64,000 nucleotides of DNA from Lycocorax pyrrhopterus obiensis (taxonomy: Eukaryota > Chordata > Aves > Passeriformes > Paradisaeidae), in assembly GCA_014706295.1 (NCBI GenBank), contig JACSVZ010000015.1:56107535-56171534 (forward strand), given 5' to 3'. The notes beneath the pieces were generated by a model. The model had not been told where the DNA came from. It did no database searches and was given only the letters and a program-made list of their open reading frames with translations. The stretch's first letter is position 1, and the number at the start of each line of letters is the position of its first letter. Of the stretch, positions 12,461 through 26,696 are shown one piece after another. Position numbers and translations under genes: made by a program.

Positions 12461-15400
12461 AGAAGAATAAACAAGCTTTTGCAACAGCAGGAAGCTCTCT
12501 CTTAATTCTGAGATAATGAAACGCTTCTAACCAGGCCCAACTGCTGAATATTACAAGAGCCATCATCTCGTGTGGATTGCATGCAGCTTTATTTTCTACT
12601 CCCCTGCATGGACTGAGTATGATTCACAGCACAGTCACAGGAAACAGTCATTACTATTTATTTGGAGTGAGATGAGTGACTGCTCTAAACAGCATCAACT
12701 GCACCTGCGATAGTGCAGAGAATCTTTTTTTATTAAGCACACCCATGCCCTCTTTTTTCTCTTCTGCTCTTCAATATTCTCTTCACAAAGAACATTTTAT
12801 GTCAGTGCTGGCTGCATAGTTGAAAAAGGGAAGAGGCAAATTTACAGCAATCGTTAGAGAAGATGCAGAAGCATGGCAGCAAACACTGGCTTCACCACTT
12901 TGTGTGCACAGAAACATCCCCACACCGTGCAAATGCCACAAAAACAGTCTGTACACAAAGACGAGACAATTAATGAAGTATAGCCACTTATAATAAAATT
13001 ATAATAATAATAGCCTGGCTGTGGGTGAGCCTGCTTGCCCCCATTTTGTACATTTGCTGCAGCTGGAACATGTCAGAACACCCTGAACTCACTCTGCTCC
13101 AGACAGCCCTAAAAAATAGCTCATCTTCCTCAACCTCTGAGCAGCTCCTCTGTTTTCTTTACAAGACACTGCTCACAATTTTGCTGCAGCAATTTTTCTC
13201 TGGCTACACAGAGAGGTGGGCAGCAGCTCCTCGGCTTGCTGCTGCTCTTTCTCCAGCCGTACTTCAGCAGATGATGCTGAAGCCTCCCTGGCCCCCACAT
13301 ACTGTATCTCTGAGGTGACAGAGCCTCAGTTAATTCCCACAGCACTTTATTCTCCCCTTTAGCAGTCTCTGCTGATGAAGGTACTCTTTAGACTGCTATT
13401 TCAAATTTAACACACAGTTGCAGAGAATCCAGAGCACTCAAAGCACAGACCTCTCTCTCTTCTATAGCCTTTATTGCCCAAGTGCATGCACCTGATGTGC
13501 TTACAAAAAATGTCCTTGCTGGCAAAATCCTCTTAAAATGGCTCAGCTCTGTTTTTGCTGGTTTCAGGCCAGCAGTAGGAAGAAGCTAAGGCCATTTCAT
13601 CCCTCTGCTGTAGGTATCAGTATCTCAAGTACCTGCATCCTGTGATGCCATTAAAAGCTTCAGGAGATTAAAAGTGTGGGTTTTCTTGTTTGTCTAACAA
13701 AGTAAGGTACTTCACAGTATAATGGATTGCTCTTGAAAACTAATACTCCTAATAGCAGCAAACAGATGCACAGACTGGACTGTTTTATCCATATTGAACT
13801 TGGGTACTTATTTTTTGTAAATTATGTGTGGTCTCTGGAGCGAGTGTGATTTCAGATCACAGCAGTTAGGGGAACATCCTATTCTGTTTTTTATTTTCCT
13901 ATGTAATCACTCTGATGCCACATGTGACTGACACAAAGAAAGCTTCCTCACCAAACTGGGAGCAGATCAGAGCCCAGCACCTTCATAGATGAAAGGCCAT
14001 GGTGAGATCAAAAACACAAAGGAGAGCATAAACGAGGTACAGAGCTTGGAAGTGAGGACGGATAACAGAGGGAAGAAGGGACAGCAATGACTTTGTGGAG
14101 ACTTCTACTCTGTTTACAGTACAGCAGTGTGGTAATCACCTGTATATCCACACCCAGATGCTAAAGCCACTGGTACAGATAAAAAAAAGATGGTGCAAAA
14201 AGCAAGTTAGTAGAATTAATACATAAACCACTAAAAATGCATTTGACTGACTACTATCCCTAGCCATTACATTGCATGCCGTATGCTTTTGCCTAACTGG
14301 TATTAAAAAAATCTCTTAGTACTGCTTCTCTCATCACCACCTACCAAAGAATTACAAAAAGACAACCTACTTTCCACCTTGGGTCTCAGCAACTGCAGTC
14401 TCTGCCCTGTGAGGAGAGCAGCACAACATTCTTCTCTTCTACCAGGATGAGAGATCTGCTCCACCATCCACATCAATATCCAAGCAGAAGACTTGGCCAA
14501 CCAAGAAGTAAGGACTCATTTCGTTGTTACAAGAGTATAAAGAAACTGGAAGCAGTGTTACATCAGGTAGGTGAGAAATACCTCATATTGAGCATTAGGT
14601 CTTTTCCTGATTCCAAAGAGAACATTTGAAATCCTAAGGCAGGAGGATCACCAAAGGCAGTCCAACTTACACCGCAGTTTGTTTTGCAATATAGATATTA
14701 GCTCACTAGGCACTGATCCCAAACTCTTATCACTTCACTTTTGCCTTCGACAGCCATTAGTCAAGCTATACCTGGGGACAGATTCTCCTCCTGATTACAG
14801 CACAGTAAACCCCTGAGCTGACAAGATTATTCCATATTTATACCCTTAGTACTGAGAGGTAGGTCTCACATTTTATTTCATTTCTGCAGCTGGAGGGAGC
14901 TGAGGTGCAACGTGGGAATAGCCTCTTAGACAGGAGTAGCACAAGGCTGTGCTCACAGGCCTGCGTGGAGGGGAACGAGCTCTGACCCAGCTGGGAACGG
15001 AGCTGCTCCACATCCTCAGCCTGGGGAGCTTCCCAGGGGACAGGTCACTGTCACACCAGCAAGGTAAGGGCTCGAGTATCCATTGCACTTGCCATTGCTC
15101 GCAGAGCCTTCCATCCTCAACACCGTCAGGGTGCAGCCTTCCTTGTCAAATTATTTTGAGTAAAAGCCGGGGTTTGAGACAGAAAGTGCTTCTTGACATG
15201 TGAATTCTCAGCCCATGAGCAGAGTGAGAGCTACAAAAGATTCACAGGCTCCCCCCACCCCCACAGTGTTTAAATGATTGATTAACAATTTCTAGAAAGC
15301 AATTCATAAAATGAGAAAGGGCAGATTTTCAAAACTATCAGCTTGTAAATGAAGTAGAGCCAATTCTCTGGCAAGGGTTCCAACAAGGTTTCACATTATT

Positions 15401-15920
15401 TGTTTTATGCTTCCTAAAGATCTGTCCCTAGCCTAAATCCCAGCAGGAGGAGATGCCAGTGGAGCTTAATTACATTCCACCTATGGGAAACATTCAAGAA
15501 ACAGGGGTCTGATAAAAACCCCTACAACTTGGTCTAAAAAGAAGGAAAAAAAATGAAAACAATAATCTGATTAAAGCAATGATATGGATATACTGTGCCT
15601 CCCAACCACAGGTTAAAAACATTATCTTCTTACAAGTCTCAAGGCAAAGAGCCAAATTTTCTTGTGAAGCAAACAGAATATTTATACCATCAATTTACAA
15701 CACACATTCAGCATTCAGGCCTATGGAATAAGTAAATAGTTATGAGACATAGCATTTTAAAGGGTTTTGGTACTTTGTTTTAATTTTTTTTTCTTTTATG
15801 TGAACTAGACATGCCACATGCTGTGCTGAAAATCCTTGTAATTCAGGACAGGTTTTATCTTAGAAATAAGCTGTGGTTAGTGTTTCAAGGGCTTTGCACA
15901 TGGCCTGTGCTCTCCTGGCT

Positions 15921-15952
15921 GGGGGGGGGTGTGGGGGTGTGTGTGTGTGTGT
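15921..15952 (+). repeat. G-run followed by (TG)n microsatellite
   Basis: Nine G, then TGTGGGGGTG and a (TG)n run. A compound simple repeat, likely polymorphic in length. Confidence 0.9.
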
Positions 15953-17448
15953 GCACACCCATCTCACAAACATCTGCCTGGCCCCCAGCAGATGCTGAGG
16001 CACATCTCACCCTGGCCAGGAGGGTAGGCAAGAGTCGAGGAAGTGCACAGCAAAAGCAAAAGGGAGACTCACTGATCCACGGCCGTGACACGGGAACCTG
16101 CTGCCATCAGCACAAGTGTGAAGGAGATGGAAAGAAAACGGCAGGCAGCCTCCTCCAGGTATAATTCTTAAAATCTGGGAAACCCATCTAGCTGAAATAT
16201 CTTTCTCTGCAGGAATAGGGCAAACAACTCCTGTGCATTCAGCTGGGACACCTGAATGGTGGACTAGGCAGAGGAGGAAAAATACTGTGTTCAAAGCTGA
16301 GAGGAAAAATTGGGCATTTCCACTGTTCGCCCTTCTGGTACCCCTAAATCACCCACCTCAGGGTTCTGTAACTGGCCATGATGAGACCCAACCTCAGCAC
16401 TCAGAGAGGAGCTCCCACGAGGGGCTGCAAAAGGAAGAGTGAGCACCACCGACCGCCTGGAATCGGCACCATGTCCTGCTGTACACAACGGAGAGACTTG
16501 CCACTAAAGAAGCACTGAAATATTTAATCATTCGAAACATTCAAGTGCGACAAAATTATCAATGAAACTAATTAAGAATCTTGAGATAATAAGCACTGAT
16601 GACAAAATGTTCCACTCTAGTGCGTGCCATCAGGCAGTCAGGATTTATAATATCAGTCATTTATAAAACTTATACCCTGAAGAATCTCAGTGCACTTCAA
16701 AACATGTGCCTCCACATCCACATAGTCCCGCTCCCCAAGGTGACTCGAACTACTCATGCATACCCAGCAAAGGTTCCCAATTAGGGGTGAAGACTTCAGA
16801 TCATGATGACAGAAATGTGAGTACAAACGGCACGGCGAGCAGAGAAGCTGAGAATTGCCAGCTTGGGCGACTGCAGGGCCAGGTCCTGAGGTCTCGGCCA
16901 GCCCAGCTCTATCACAGGCACCCAGAAGGGCAGTCCACAGGAAGGCGACACAACAGTGCACGGAGCAGACGTGGGGAGGAAGAAGGTCATGGATTTGGCA
17001 AAAAGAACACGGCACCAGCGGTTTATGCACTGGGATTTTTCAGCAATTTAGGACAGGAAGTGAACTGGTGTCAGGCGATCGACACTGCAGATGGGTCTTT
17101 AAGCAGCCAACATGTAAATGGGTTTTGGCAAAGATACCGCAACTAACAGTCTTTTTTTCTTTTTTTTGTGAGAAATGCCATTTTTAGGTACAGTCAGAGA
17201 AATGTTGCCTTCTGCCTGCTAAGAGCAGGTGTACAGATGTCGACAGCGAGTTCAGGCGAGTGCCAGGTACTCGAGAATCGTCACTGGTATGTGAGCTGCC
17301 TCACACCATCTCCAAGCTTTTGCAGGAGGCAGGTTTTATTTCCTGCTGAGGTTTCCAACGAGCCAGCTCTCTAGCAGACCCTGTCTCTGGGCTCAACAGC
17401 TCAGCAGAGCCTGACTTTTATTTTGTCTTTGTTTCTAAGTTAAGCCAT

Positions 17449-17535
17449 CTACGCCAGGCCAGCTCCTCAGCGAGGGGAACGGTGGGTCCCTGTGAGTCAC
17501 CCGCGCGGCTCCCGCGGAGCTGCCCACGAGACAGG
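17449..17535. promoter_or_regulatory. Isolated intronic CpG cluster
   Basis: Nine CpG dinucleotides in about 87 bp, including CCCGCGCGGC and CCCGCGGAG, inside an intron that is otherwise CpG-poor. Such clusters often mark an unmethylated enhancer or internal promoter; here the role is inference only. No start codon, TATA box or ORF of interest is linked to it. The stretch is smaller than a formal CpG island. Confidence 0.35.
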
Positions 17536-20500
17536 TACAGCTAATCTGGAATGACGCCTGGTAACTGCAACATCTAATTTCAGACTCAAGGCACCAATTT
17601 CCCAGTCACTTTGTAGCTACACTGTGTTACCATAACGGGTTCTCTGCACAATTATCACAACACTTAGTAAGTTATTCATTTCTGAGAGAGCTAAGAAGCC
17701 TTGTAAATTATTTTCACTTCAAAGAAAACAGACGCATTCCCCTCTGGAGGGAGTAAATAGCAAAGTTTCTCACCCGTATTTTGTTATTATTAATGTTTCA
17801 CAAATAATATTATCTTATTGTTAGTATTAAAATATCTTTACTTCAAAAGAAAAATGTAATAAACAGGCAAGAATTTAAAACCCAGGTGCACATGTCTTTG
17901 TGGCAATGGCATGCATCAGGCGCAGGCATTTTGAATATTTTATACTTCATAATTTTTTTCTTAAATAATTAACTACCTTTAACTAGTGATTGTCCAGTCC
18001 TACCATTGCTGTGGGTTTAACTGCGTATTACAGCTCTGAGTGTTCCTCTGGTGGTTCTGCTTCTCCCTGCTCTGGATCCAGGCTGAATACAAGCCCTGCT
18101 TGACTTTTAGGTTAGAGATCTGTTTCCTACCTCACTCTGTAATGGATGTAAATCCATTTTCTACAGCTTTGCCCCCTGCAGTAGACTCAGACAGCTCCAG
18201 TTATGATCTTTAGTGTTCACTGGCTGGACCAGCATTCCGTCTAGCATCTCTTAGCACAGTGAAGAAACCTGCTTGCTCCAGCTGGTGATGTGGGCTTATG
18301 TGACTCTCCATTTGCCTCTTGCAGTCCAGAAATAAAGAGCTAAAATCCCATGCCTTGGTTTGATTACTGCACTGCTGACAGAAATGCAGAGCTGAACCAG
18401 GAGACAAGATGTACTGAGGCACTGAAGAGTTTGTACGCTTTGGACAACATGTTGAAATTAAACCTTTTCTCCCCATCACTGGCTTGGAAAAGAAAGTTCT
18501 TCCAAAAGCTTTTTTAAAAAAATGTACTACCAAAAATGACCTGGTCTATAATTATCATCTCATAGCATAGTCCAGTGTTGAAGGATATACAAGTGTACAT
18601 ATACTTAGATGCATAAAGATGCACATGAGGGCTTGATGGCGTTTGCCAATGCACTCACTGCTTAGACCTTGCATATCTCCATGTGCACAGCAAGGGTCTC
18701 ATGGCTTCCACATTTCTCTGCAAAGTCTGAGCATAAGTGGGATTAAAATTATTCTTTCCTTAACCTGAAATGCTAAAAATGCAAAAGACAGTATTCAGAT
18801 TTCTATTCAGTTTCAAGCAGCCACTATGGCAATTAGCTTTGGCTTGATAAAAGATCAGGTAACCATGTTTTCCTACAAAAAAAAAACCCCAACTTAAGGC
18901 AACATTTCCTATCTAATTTCTCTTTGTGCATTTATAGAACTATAGAAACAGAGAATAAATACATTGACAAAAAGTTCTAACAAAACTTAAAAACACTTAA
19001 CTGCAACAACAACTACTACACTTGAAACAAGGGCACACTGAGCAAAACCAGGTCTGTAAAATAAGATTAACACAGATTTCACACCGGTAAGATTTCACAC
19101 TGGTGGAAAATTTCGTTTAGAATTCTCTATCCAATTCTATTACCCACATTTTTTCCAAAAGATGTTAAAAAGCCACAGAAGAACCTCTGAAAGCAGCCAC
19201 ACATACTGTCCAACTTCTAAAAAAATAAAAATAAATTTTAAAAAAGAAAGAATTTTAGGAATGTACAGTTTTAATACAAGAAACAACTAACAGGTGATAT
19301 CACTGTGGTTTACAGACGATATCCTAATCTTTATTTAGGAGAAGGATAACTAACTTAGGAGAAGAGATGAAACAAAACTCTGGTAAATTCACCGTTGCCA
19401 GAAAGATTAGGGTAGAAGTAGGAGGGCATGACATATTCCCAGCTATTTTTATGCAGTATGTCAGGACTGGTGGTGAGATGAACCCATATGGCAGCAATGG
19501 GGATCAAAACAGAGCCCAGTCCCAAAGGTCACCAAACATTAAAAAAGTTTCCTTTTGAATGCTGTTGCCTGGGTCTATCTATGTTTTTTCTTGTAAAATC
19601 AGAGCTAGGAAAGAAAGCAGGATGTTCGCTTTGCACCAAGTCTCGGTGTCCTTGCATTGTTCTCTCATTTAAGTGCACTGCTAAGGCTCCACTGATAATA
19701 AAAGATTGATTTAAAAGACCATTCCACAACCTAAGCAAACAGTGAGCCTGGCTAATGTTACATATCACAGCCTCTTGTCATTTACTGCTACTCTGTGTGT
19801 TTACTGTGCCTCTCACTCCCCCTCAGTACCAGCCCGAATTTGCAGCAGAGCAGCTGGTCCTCCGGGGTTGATGGCACAACTGCAACCCTGAGCCCAGCAA
19901 CAGCAGCCTCTTGATTGATTATTAAAGCACAGCCCTGTTCTCAGTTAGGATTGAACCAAAACAACGTCCTCCCAAGGCTTTGGGACAAGTCTTTGCGGAT
20001 TTCCTAAATGACAGGCACCTCTGCGTCACAAAGTGAACCTTACCTCTGGTAAGATCCAAAATTTAATCACATTATCTGCATTCCTCTATCAAGGTTCCTA
20101 CTTCAATCCAATGGAGATGATGAAAGTAGGTGGTGTGAGCAAAAAAAGAATCGAAAAAATTGTCTCCACTCCATCTTTAACTTCTGTAAGAAAAACTATT
20201 GTTTTGCATGGATTACTCCTCTTATACCAAATTCAGTACACAGCATGATGAAAACATCCATGCTCTTCCCATTAATACAGGAGGAAAACTTAATGGAGTG
20301 TGTTATGTCTTGCTTTGTCTTTCTCAGTTTTTGAATAACTGGTTTTGCTTTGTGCTCCTTGCCAGCACAATGAGTATTGCTCTTTTCCTTTAAATAACTG
20401 GATTGTGAGAACAAAGGGATATGTCTTCGGAGCCTGGTTCTCAGTTTCACTAAGGTCCTACCAGGGCAGCAGAAACAGGCCTTGCCACAGTTGCAAGCCC

Positions 20501-20917
20501 TTGTTTGTGAACAAAACATCAGAAATGAGGAGATGATAATCCTGCTGCAGATGAAGAGTGAGGCTGATGTACACACACCTTCATGGTCCGTTCCCATCAC
20601 AGGAACAGGAAAGAGGGCATAAATGCAAACTGGGAATCTGGGTTTGCAGTTACCCTGGATACAGTTTGTAGGATTTACATGTTTAATTAGTGCAAAAGGT
20701 AGAAACCTTCACAGTCTCATGAAAACAATATGTTAAACACAGTTCTGCCCAACATTTCTAGAACACCAAAACTTGCAACAATGGAACAAGAACAATTAAA
20801 AAGATTACTAAAGCATTTTGTTTTGCTTGCTCTTCTTGGGATCCTTCATTTTCAAGTCAGGAAAGACATTTTGTGCCATCTAATTAAAACAACTGGGAGG
20901 GTTTGGGGTTTTTTGTT

Positions 20918-20937
20918 TGTTGTTTTTTTTTTTTTTA
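20918..20937 (+). repeat. Poly(T) tract
   Basis: A G/T-rich stretch (GGTTTGGGGTTTTTTG) leading into a run of about 16 T. No recognisable element adjoins it. Confidence 0.85.
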
Positions 20938-23900
20938 AACAGATACACTAATTAATTAATACAAAAAAGTCATGTGCCCTTGGTTATACACAAGATTAGA
21001 CTGCACAATAACAAATTCCTAAACTTAAAATGTATCATTTAATGAATTCATAGATAATACCTTTTTCCCCCACTGCAGAGTGAAGAAGAATGTGCTTTGT
21101 AGGGACTACTCAAAACACTCTTGAAAGCAGTTTGCAGTTCTGTCCTTGCATAGGGTGATGCATGTACATCCTTCAATTTGTGCACACCAGTAGATCTGTT
21201 GACTTTTGCATTTTAGATCTCTGATGAAAATCACTGTATTTTCACTTAAACCCATGGGGGAAACACCAGATGATCTTGCAAAGGATTTTTTGTAGAACCT
21301 AAGTTAACCAGATCATGCAAATACTGCACCATGAGTTCTCTATTTCCCATGCCAAAACTTTTAAATTCTCTGTGCCTCCTGAAGAAACTGGACCATTAAT
21401 ATTACAGGACTTGTAGGTACTTTTAGAGGTTAGTATTTACGTATCATTTGGATGTTACCAAATGAAAAGTGCTAAAATAACCTAAATTATTTAGAAAAGA
21501 TACGGTATCTTTGCTCCCACTGTCAGCAGTCTGCTGTGCTAAAGTGGCACCAGGTTACCAAACCTAAAGAAAACAAAATCAGTTGTGTGACAGCGACTGT
21601 TTGGGTTAAACATTGTTGAAACCTGTCGGTAAAGCAGCCACTTGATTCTGTAATGGAGCTTATCTACTCATGATATTTATCCAGAGGGACAAGCCAGGAG
21701 GCTCACAGCCCCTGTGCAAAGTCGCTGGCGACTGTTGCCACACAAAACGACCAGCAAGGTTTTGTGCACGGCACCCGTGGGCAGAGTGGTTTGTCAAGGT
21801 AGCGCTCTGCACAGAGCTGTGTGTTCAGGGAGGGAGGAAAACAATCAGAAAAGGAGAACAAAGGAGACAAGAAGCACCAGGCGCCGTCTCAGTACAGCAA
21901 ACACGGCTTGGCGAGGGACTGCCACGGTCCACGCTGCCCCATGGAGCTGTGAGCGCAGCAGCCACGTCCTGCTGTGCAATTCCTGCTGGGATGGGCAAAA
22001 GGAGAGTGTGCACAGTCCTTGTAAATAAGTAGAGTCACTTCAAAGATATTTGGCTAAAAGCCAAAAAACTCAAGGGCCCTGAAATTTCAGCCAGCAGCTC
22101 AGCTCACCACAGGTGAGCAGTGTAAACAGCCAGCAAATTACGACATGGCACAAAATGTGACAAATGTTGGCATCTTTCTCGGCTGACAACGTGGCCACAT
22201 CCACAGAGGTGCACCTTTCAGTATGGGAGTTCAAACACTCCTTTGGCAGGGGATCAAGCACTCCCAGTTTGCACACAGATTGTGCATTTTGTCTCACTTT
22301 GAGCTTGCTCAGGCAACAGGCAGTATTTTCAGTAACTACTTCTTGCTCCTCATATCTCCATAGAAAATTGCTGGTAGTCATGACTTTCTTATTACAGAAG
22401 GTATCAAACACATACAAAAGTTTTAAGATAACAAGCCATTTGGGGGAAAACCTCGCAACCTGTGACACTATCTGAAGACACCCATGCAACTTGTGTCAAG
22501 CTCTGCCACTTAAAGCGTGTTTTCAGCACCCACCTAAGACAGCCTGGCAGTGCATATTTGTGAATTTATCACAGGCACGGAGTAAAATGCTTTTAAACAT
22601 CATCTTATTCCCCAGTGAATGCTCCTCCCAGGTGGAGGAGCTGGCTGGTTTCTACCAGGCAGGCTGAGCAAGATCACTTCTAAATAACTTCTTCCACAAC
22701 TTGATTTCCTTGCCCTAAAGCCTGGTGACATGTATCTGAACACTGGGATGCCAGCACCACAAAGTACCCCCAGCTCAAAGCAAAATGTGCTGGAGCAGGA
22801 TGTGACACCCTGCACCACCCCAGGGGTCTGGCAGAAAGCCAGCCATGGGGTCAACACATTCAGAGACTTCGGTGGTGAAATCCAAGGAGTTTGAACAACA
22901 TCCACCACAAGTAAAGCCGGTTGTGAAGACGTACTTTTCTAGAGTGGAAGGGAACAGCACAAAGCTGGGAGAGTGCTGTAACTCAACAAACTGCAAAAGA
23001 GTAGCTGGGCCCTCCTCCTTAGAAAAACAGTGGAAAAACTCACCTTCGGGTGAAGGGGCATTCATACAGCCTGCAAATTGTGCAGTGAAATTCAAGTAAC
23101 CCCTTGTGACTACTCCCCTGTCTTCCCTGACGCTGAAACAGCATCAGAGCTATCTGCCGGTGGTGCTTAAATGCCTGTGTTTTTCACATTAGAGAGGCAG
23201 GAGTTTTGGACCCCCTGATTCCTATACTTACATACCTTTGGAAATTAGCATAAACATCTCAGCTGGCTACCGATGTGATTAAGATGTGCCTCCACTTTGC
23301 AATTTTTTCTTTGAAACAAAGCAAAGGCTTTCATTTGTTAAGTGAAAATTCCCCGATGGAAACCCCTCTCTCTTTCCCTCCCATTTCTGACCCCATATTG
23401 GGCACTTTAATCTAATTTTGGTTTGAGGTTTTAGAAGCTGAAGGCTGCTTCTGAAGATCACTGAGGGAAAAGAAATCACTGGGAGGAACACCACACTTTG
23501 AACTGAACATCCCTGGCACAATGCATATTGGAAAAAGAAAGCACTAAGAACATTTCCCAATCAATGTAGCTGTATTTTTCACAACCAGTTAGAAGAAATG
23601 GAAACCCATGGTAAATAATGCTGCTTTGTACAAGTCCAATTACCCTGAATGATAAATTGCCTAATTATTTCAGCAGTAGAATCTTTCCCAAGTTCTTTAT
23701 CCTTTTCTTTGTAGTCCCTGTCTGCAGAACAAGAGCGTTTGACTGTTACTAATTAACAAGAGAGAAAGATGCAGGACATTCAGTAAATTCACTTCTGTTT
23801 AAATTCATCTTACATTTATTTTTCCCCACCAAAGGGAAAAAAAGGTAATAATTTATTTAAAAGCTGCTCTGATGGGGGAAATTTTTCTCCATGACTACTC

Positions 23901-24388
23901 TATGATATTAAAACAGTCACCTTTTGTTTTTCACCGCTCTCTAGAACGCCAAAAGATTAAAGGCACAGCAAGGTTAGATTAACACCTTGAAATTATCTGT
24001 AAAGTTCTCTACTTATCAGGCTATTAAATCTAAATTCGTGACTGCACAAAATCGTCTTCCTATTGTATCCTGAGTGCACATGAACTTGGTGAAACAAGTT
24101 CCAAAACGCAAGAGCTTTTAAAAGTGTTTTTTTCCAGTTCACAATGCAATGACTTTCTGACATCTTGTTTCTTCCTTTTTCCTTCATTTAGATTAACAGC
24201 AGTAAGGGGTTGTGGATAATAGCCCCATGTTCAGAACTTTTTCATTTCTCAATTTTCTCCTGTAAATTTAAAGTGTAGCTAGGAGTATTGAAAAAGACAT
24301 TAAAGTTTATTCAAAATCTCTGTTGAACCAGAAGATCAAAATTATCTTATTGCATTCCATCTTTAAAGCTGATAGTATGTAAAATATC

Positions 24389-24503
24389 AAAAAAAAAACC
24401 AAACAAAAAAAACCCAAAAAACAAAAAACCCCCCCAGAAAACCAAAAAACCCCAAACAAACAAAAAAACCACAAATAAACAAACAAAAAAAACAACCCAA
24501 AAC
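24389..24503 (+). repeat. A/C-rich low-complexity tract
   Basis: Runs of A broken by AACC, AAACCC and one CCCCCCC block over about 115 bp, with almost no G or T. The hydrophobic ORF read on the minus strand here (24307-24549) is a composition artefact. Confidence 0.9.
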
Positions 24504-25154
24504 TTTTTTTTCCCTCCTGCTTATTAACGGAGACTTTTCTGAAATCCATTTTTTAAGATGTGCGCAAAAGCAAAATGTTTTACATATAAAATGGTTTACA
24601 TATAAAATAATATGAATATTTTGTTGAATTCTGAAAGCACAGATTTGGCCCAGGTGGAAAACATTGAGTCAACAGGGCTAAAGAGTGAATTGCTTTCACA
24701 ACATGCCGTAATGTGCTGTGCCTCAGTGACAGCCAGGAAGGGTAATTCCTTGGACTGAGAAAGTCACCGAGTTGTCGGTCTCACTACATCTGAGACCTGA
24801 CTAAGGATGGTAACTGCTACTAAATGAATCTTCATGCAAGCATCTCTTTATCCAGTCAGTGCTGGTTAAAAGCCCAATATTCCAGTCCATACAAGCGACT
24901 GGCATTTCTAGTGTAAAAGAGGTCTAAGCCTCCCCTGATCGAGGCCCCAGATGGGTCCCAGTGGCTACTGCAGTGGTGAAATTCCACTTCTGGCCAGACT
25001 GCTTGCATAAAAACCCTTGTGGGACACTGACCAAAACATTCAAAACATGACCAGTTACACTGAGGTACAGGTGGATTTTGTTGCTTTAAAGGATTTGATT
25101 TTGGAAAAGTCCCATAACCTGTCATACAAAAACCAGACATCAAATTAGTTGGTA

Positions 25155-25815
25155 ATAAGTAAGATTACAACCATGGACTTCAGGAGAGCTAACTTCAGCC
25201 TCTTCAGGGATCTTCTTGGAAAAATCCTTTGGGAACAGGCCTCACAGGGAAGAGGGGTTAAGAGAGTTGGGTGATATTCAAGGATCACTTCCTCCGGGCT
25301 CAAGAATGAACAAGAAATTGGGCAAAGGGGGAAAGAGATCTGCATGGATGAATAAAGAACTCCTTTCATTACTCAAGCATAAGCAGAAAATATACAGGAG
25401 ATGCATGCAGGGTCAGGCCACTTAGAATGACTATAAAGAGGTTATTAGAGTAAGTAGAAATGAGACAAGGAAGGCCAAGGCCCATCTGGGGGCCAGAATG
25501 AAATCTGGCAAAGAACGTCAAGGACAACAAGAAAGGGTTTTTCAAATACATCAATAACAAAGGGAAAACAAAGGCAATGGGTAGAAACTGATGCACAGGA
25601 AGTTCCACCTGAATTTGAGGAAGAACTTTCTTACTGTGCAGGTGACCAGGCACCGGAATAGATTGCACAGAGAGGGTGTGGAGTCTCCCTCACTGGAGAT
25701 ATTCAAAATCCATCTGGACACAATCCTGTGCCTTGTGCTCTAGGATGGCCCTCCTTGAGCAGGGAGGCTGGACCAGAGGCCCACCTGTGGTCCCTTCCAA
25801 CCTGACCCATTCAAT
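25155..25815 (+). mobile_element. CR1 LINE copy with large internal deletion
   Basis: The left part (about 25160-25560) matches the CR1 ORF2 region that follows the endonuclease domain. An open stretch within 25216-25425 reads WMNKELLSLLKHKQKIYRR, a familiar CR1 signature, and KAKAHL-type and KKGFFKYI-type coding follow in other frames. At about 25560-25600 it jumps directly to the CR1 3' end (GAAGTTCCACCTGAATTTGAGG, then the GATTGCACAGAGAGG stretch and the CCCTTCCAACCTGACCC tail). The reverse-transcriptase part is therefore missing. The copy lies antisense to TBXAS1 and is non-functional. Confidence 0.85.
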
Positions 25816-26696
25816 AAATAGTGAAAAATTGTTCTCTGAGACAATAAAATTCATTAACTGATTTGAAATGGAACAGTCCTCAGACAGGATGTGTTTCCTA
25901 TGATTCTTTGTGTTTTCCTGACTACTCCCTTTGCTCCAGTCTTTCTATCTGGTTAAGTAAGGAAATGTTCATTCATATCACTGGAAGACCACTACATTTC
26001 TAGAGCAAGGGCACACCCAGAAACCCCACCTTTTCTTTGTTTCCACATTAGAAGAGAAGCGTAAGATGAAGCAGAACAAACAATAGAAAAGCCATCTCAC
26101 ACTGATTAAAAGTAGCACAAACATATTGTTAGAAATGGAAATTATTTAAATACATATGTTCTGCCAGGGCGGTAAAGAAGGGAAAAAAAAGGGAGGGGAG
26201 GTCACAATAAGTTCATTCTACCAAAAAACTGCTTAACATAATCATGAAATGCAAACTAATTTTCATTCCTTCTGGCACCAGATCATTCAGCCTTCACTTT
26301 GAATGCTTATTGACAAACAAATGGACTGGTTACCTCCTATTAATGCTTCCTAATTTATGTACATACCTGGAGGAAAAATTCCATTTTGACCTTACATTCA
26401 TATAAGTTAAGATCATTTTTAAGCTATGAATTTGATGAATACTATTTTAATTTCTTCTTGGTTGCTGCTGGGGATTTGCTGTTTCTTAATAAATTAGGCA
26501 TGTGTTCTCCTCAGCTCAACTTTTGCACCTTATGCATATAATATGTGCAATTCAGGAGTCTGTGTGAAACTTTCAAATGAAAATCAGTCATAATTTATCC
26601 TCTCCCTCCTTCTCTCTCTCATGCAGGCACACGTGCACAAACAGGACTTGTTGTATCAACTTTTCCCCAATACTTGTCCTTCTCTTCCTCTGCCCA

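Noticed and set aside
22070..22489. 139-codon minus-strand ORF with Cys-rich segments
   Set aside because: No recognisable domain; Cys spacing is irregular; probably chance.
24307..24549. Minus-strand ORF that looks like a membrane protein (Phe/Leu/Val/Gly-rich)
   Set aside because: It is the translation of an A/C-rich low-complexity tract.
24856..25143. 95-codon minus-strand ORF next to the CR1 copy
   Set aside because: No match to a known domain. It may belong to an older unrecognised repeat flanking the CR1, but there is not enough to call it.
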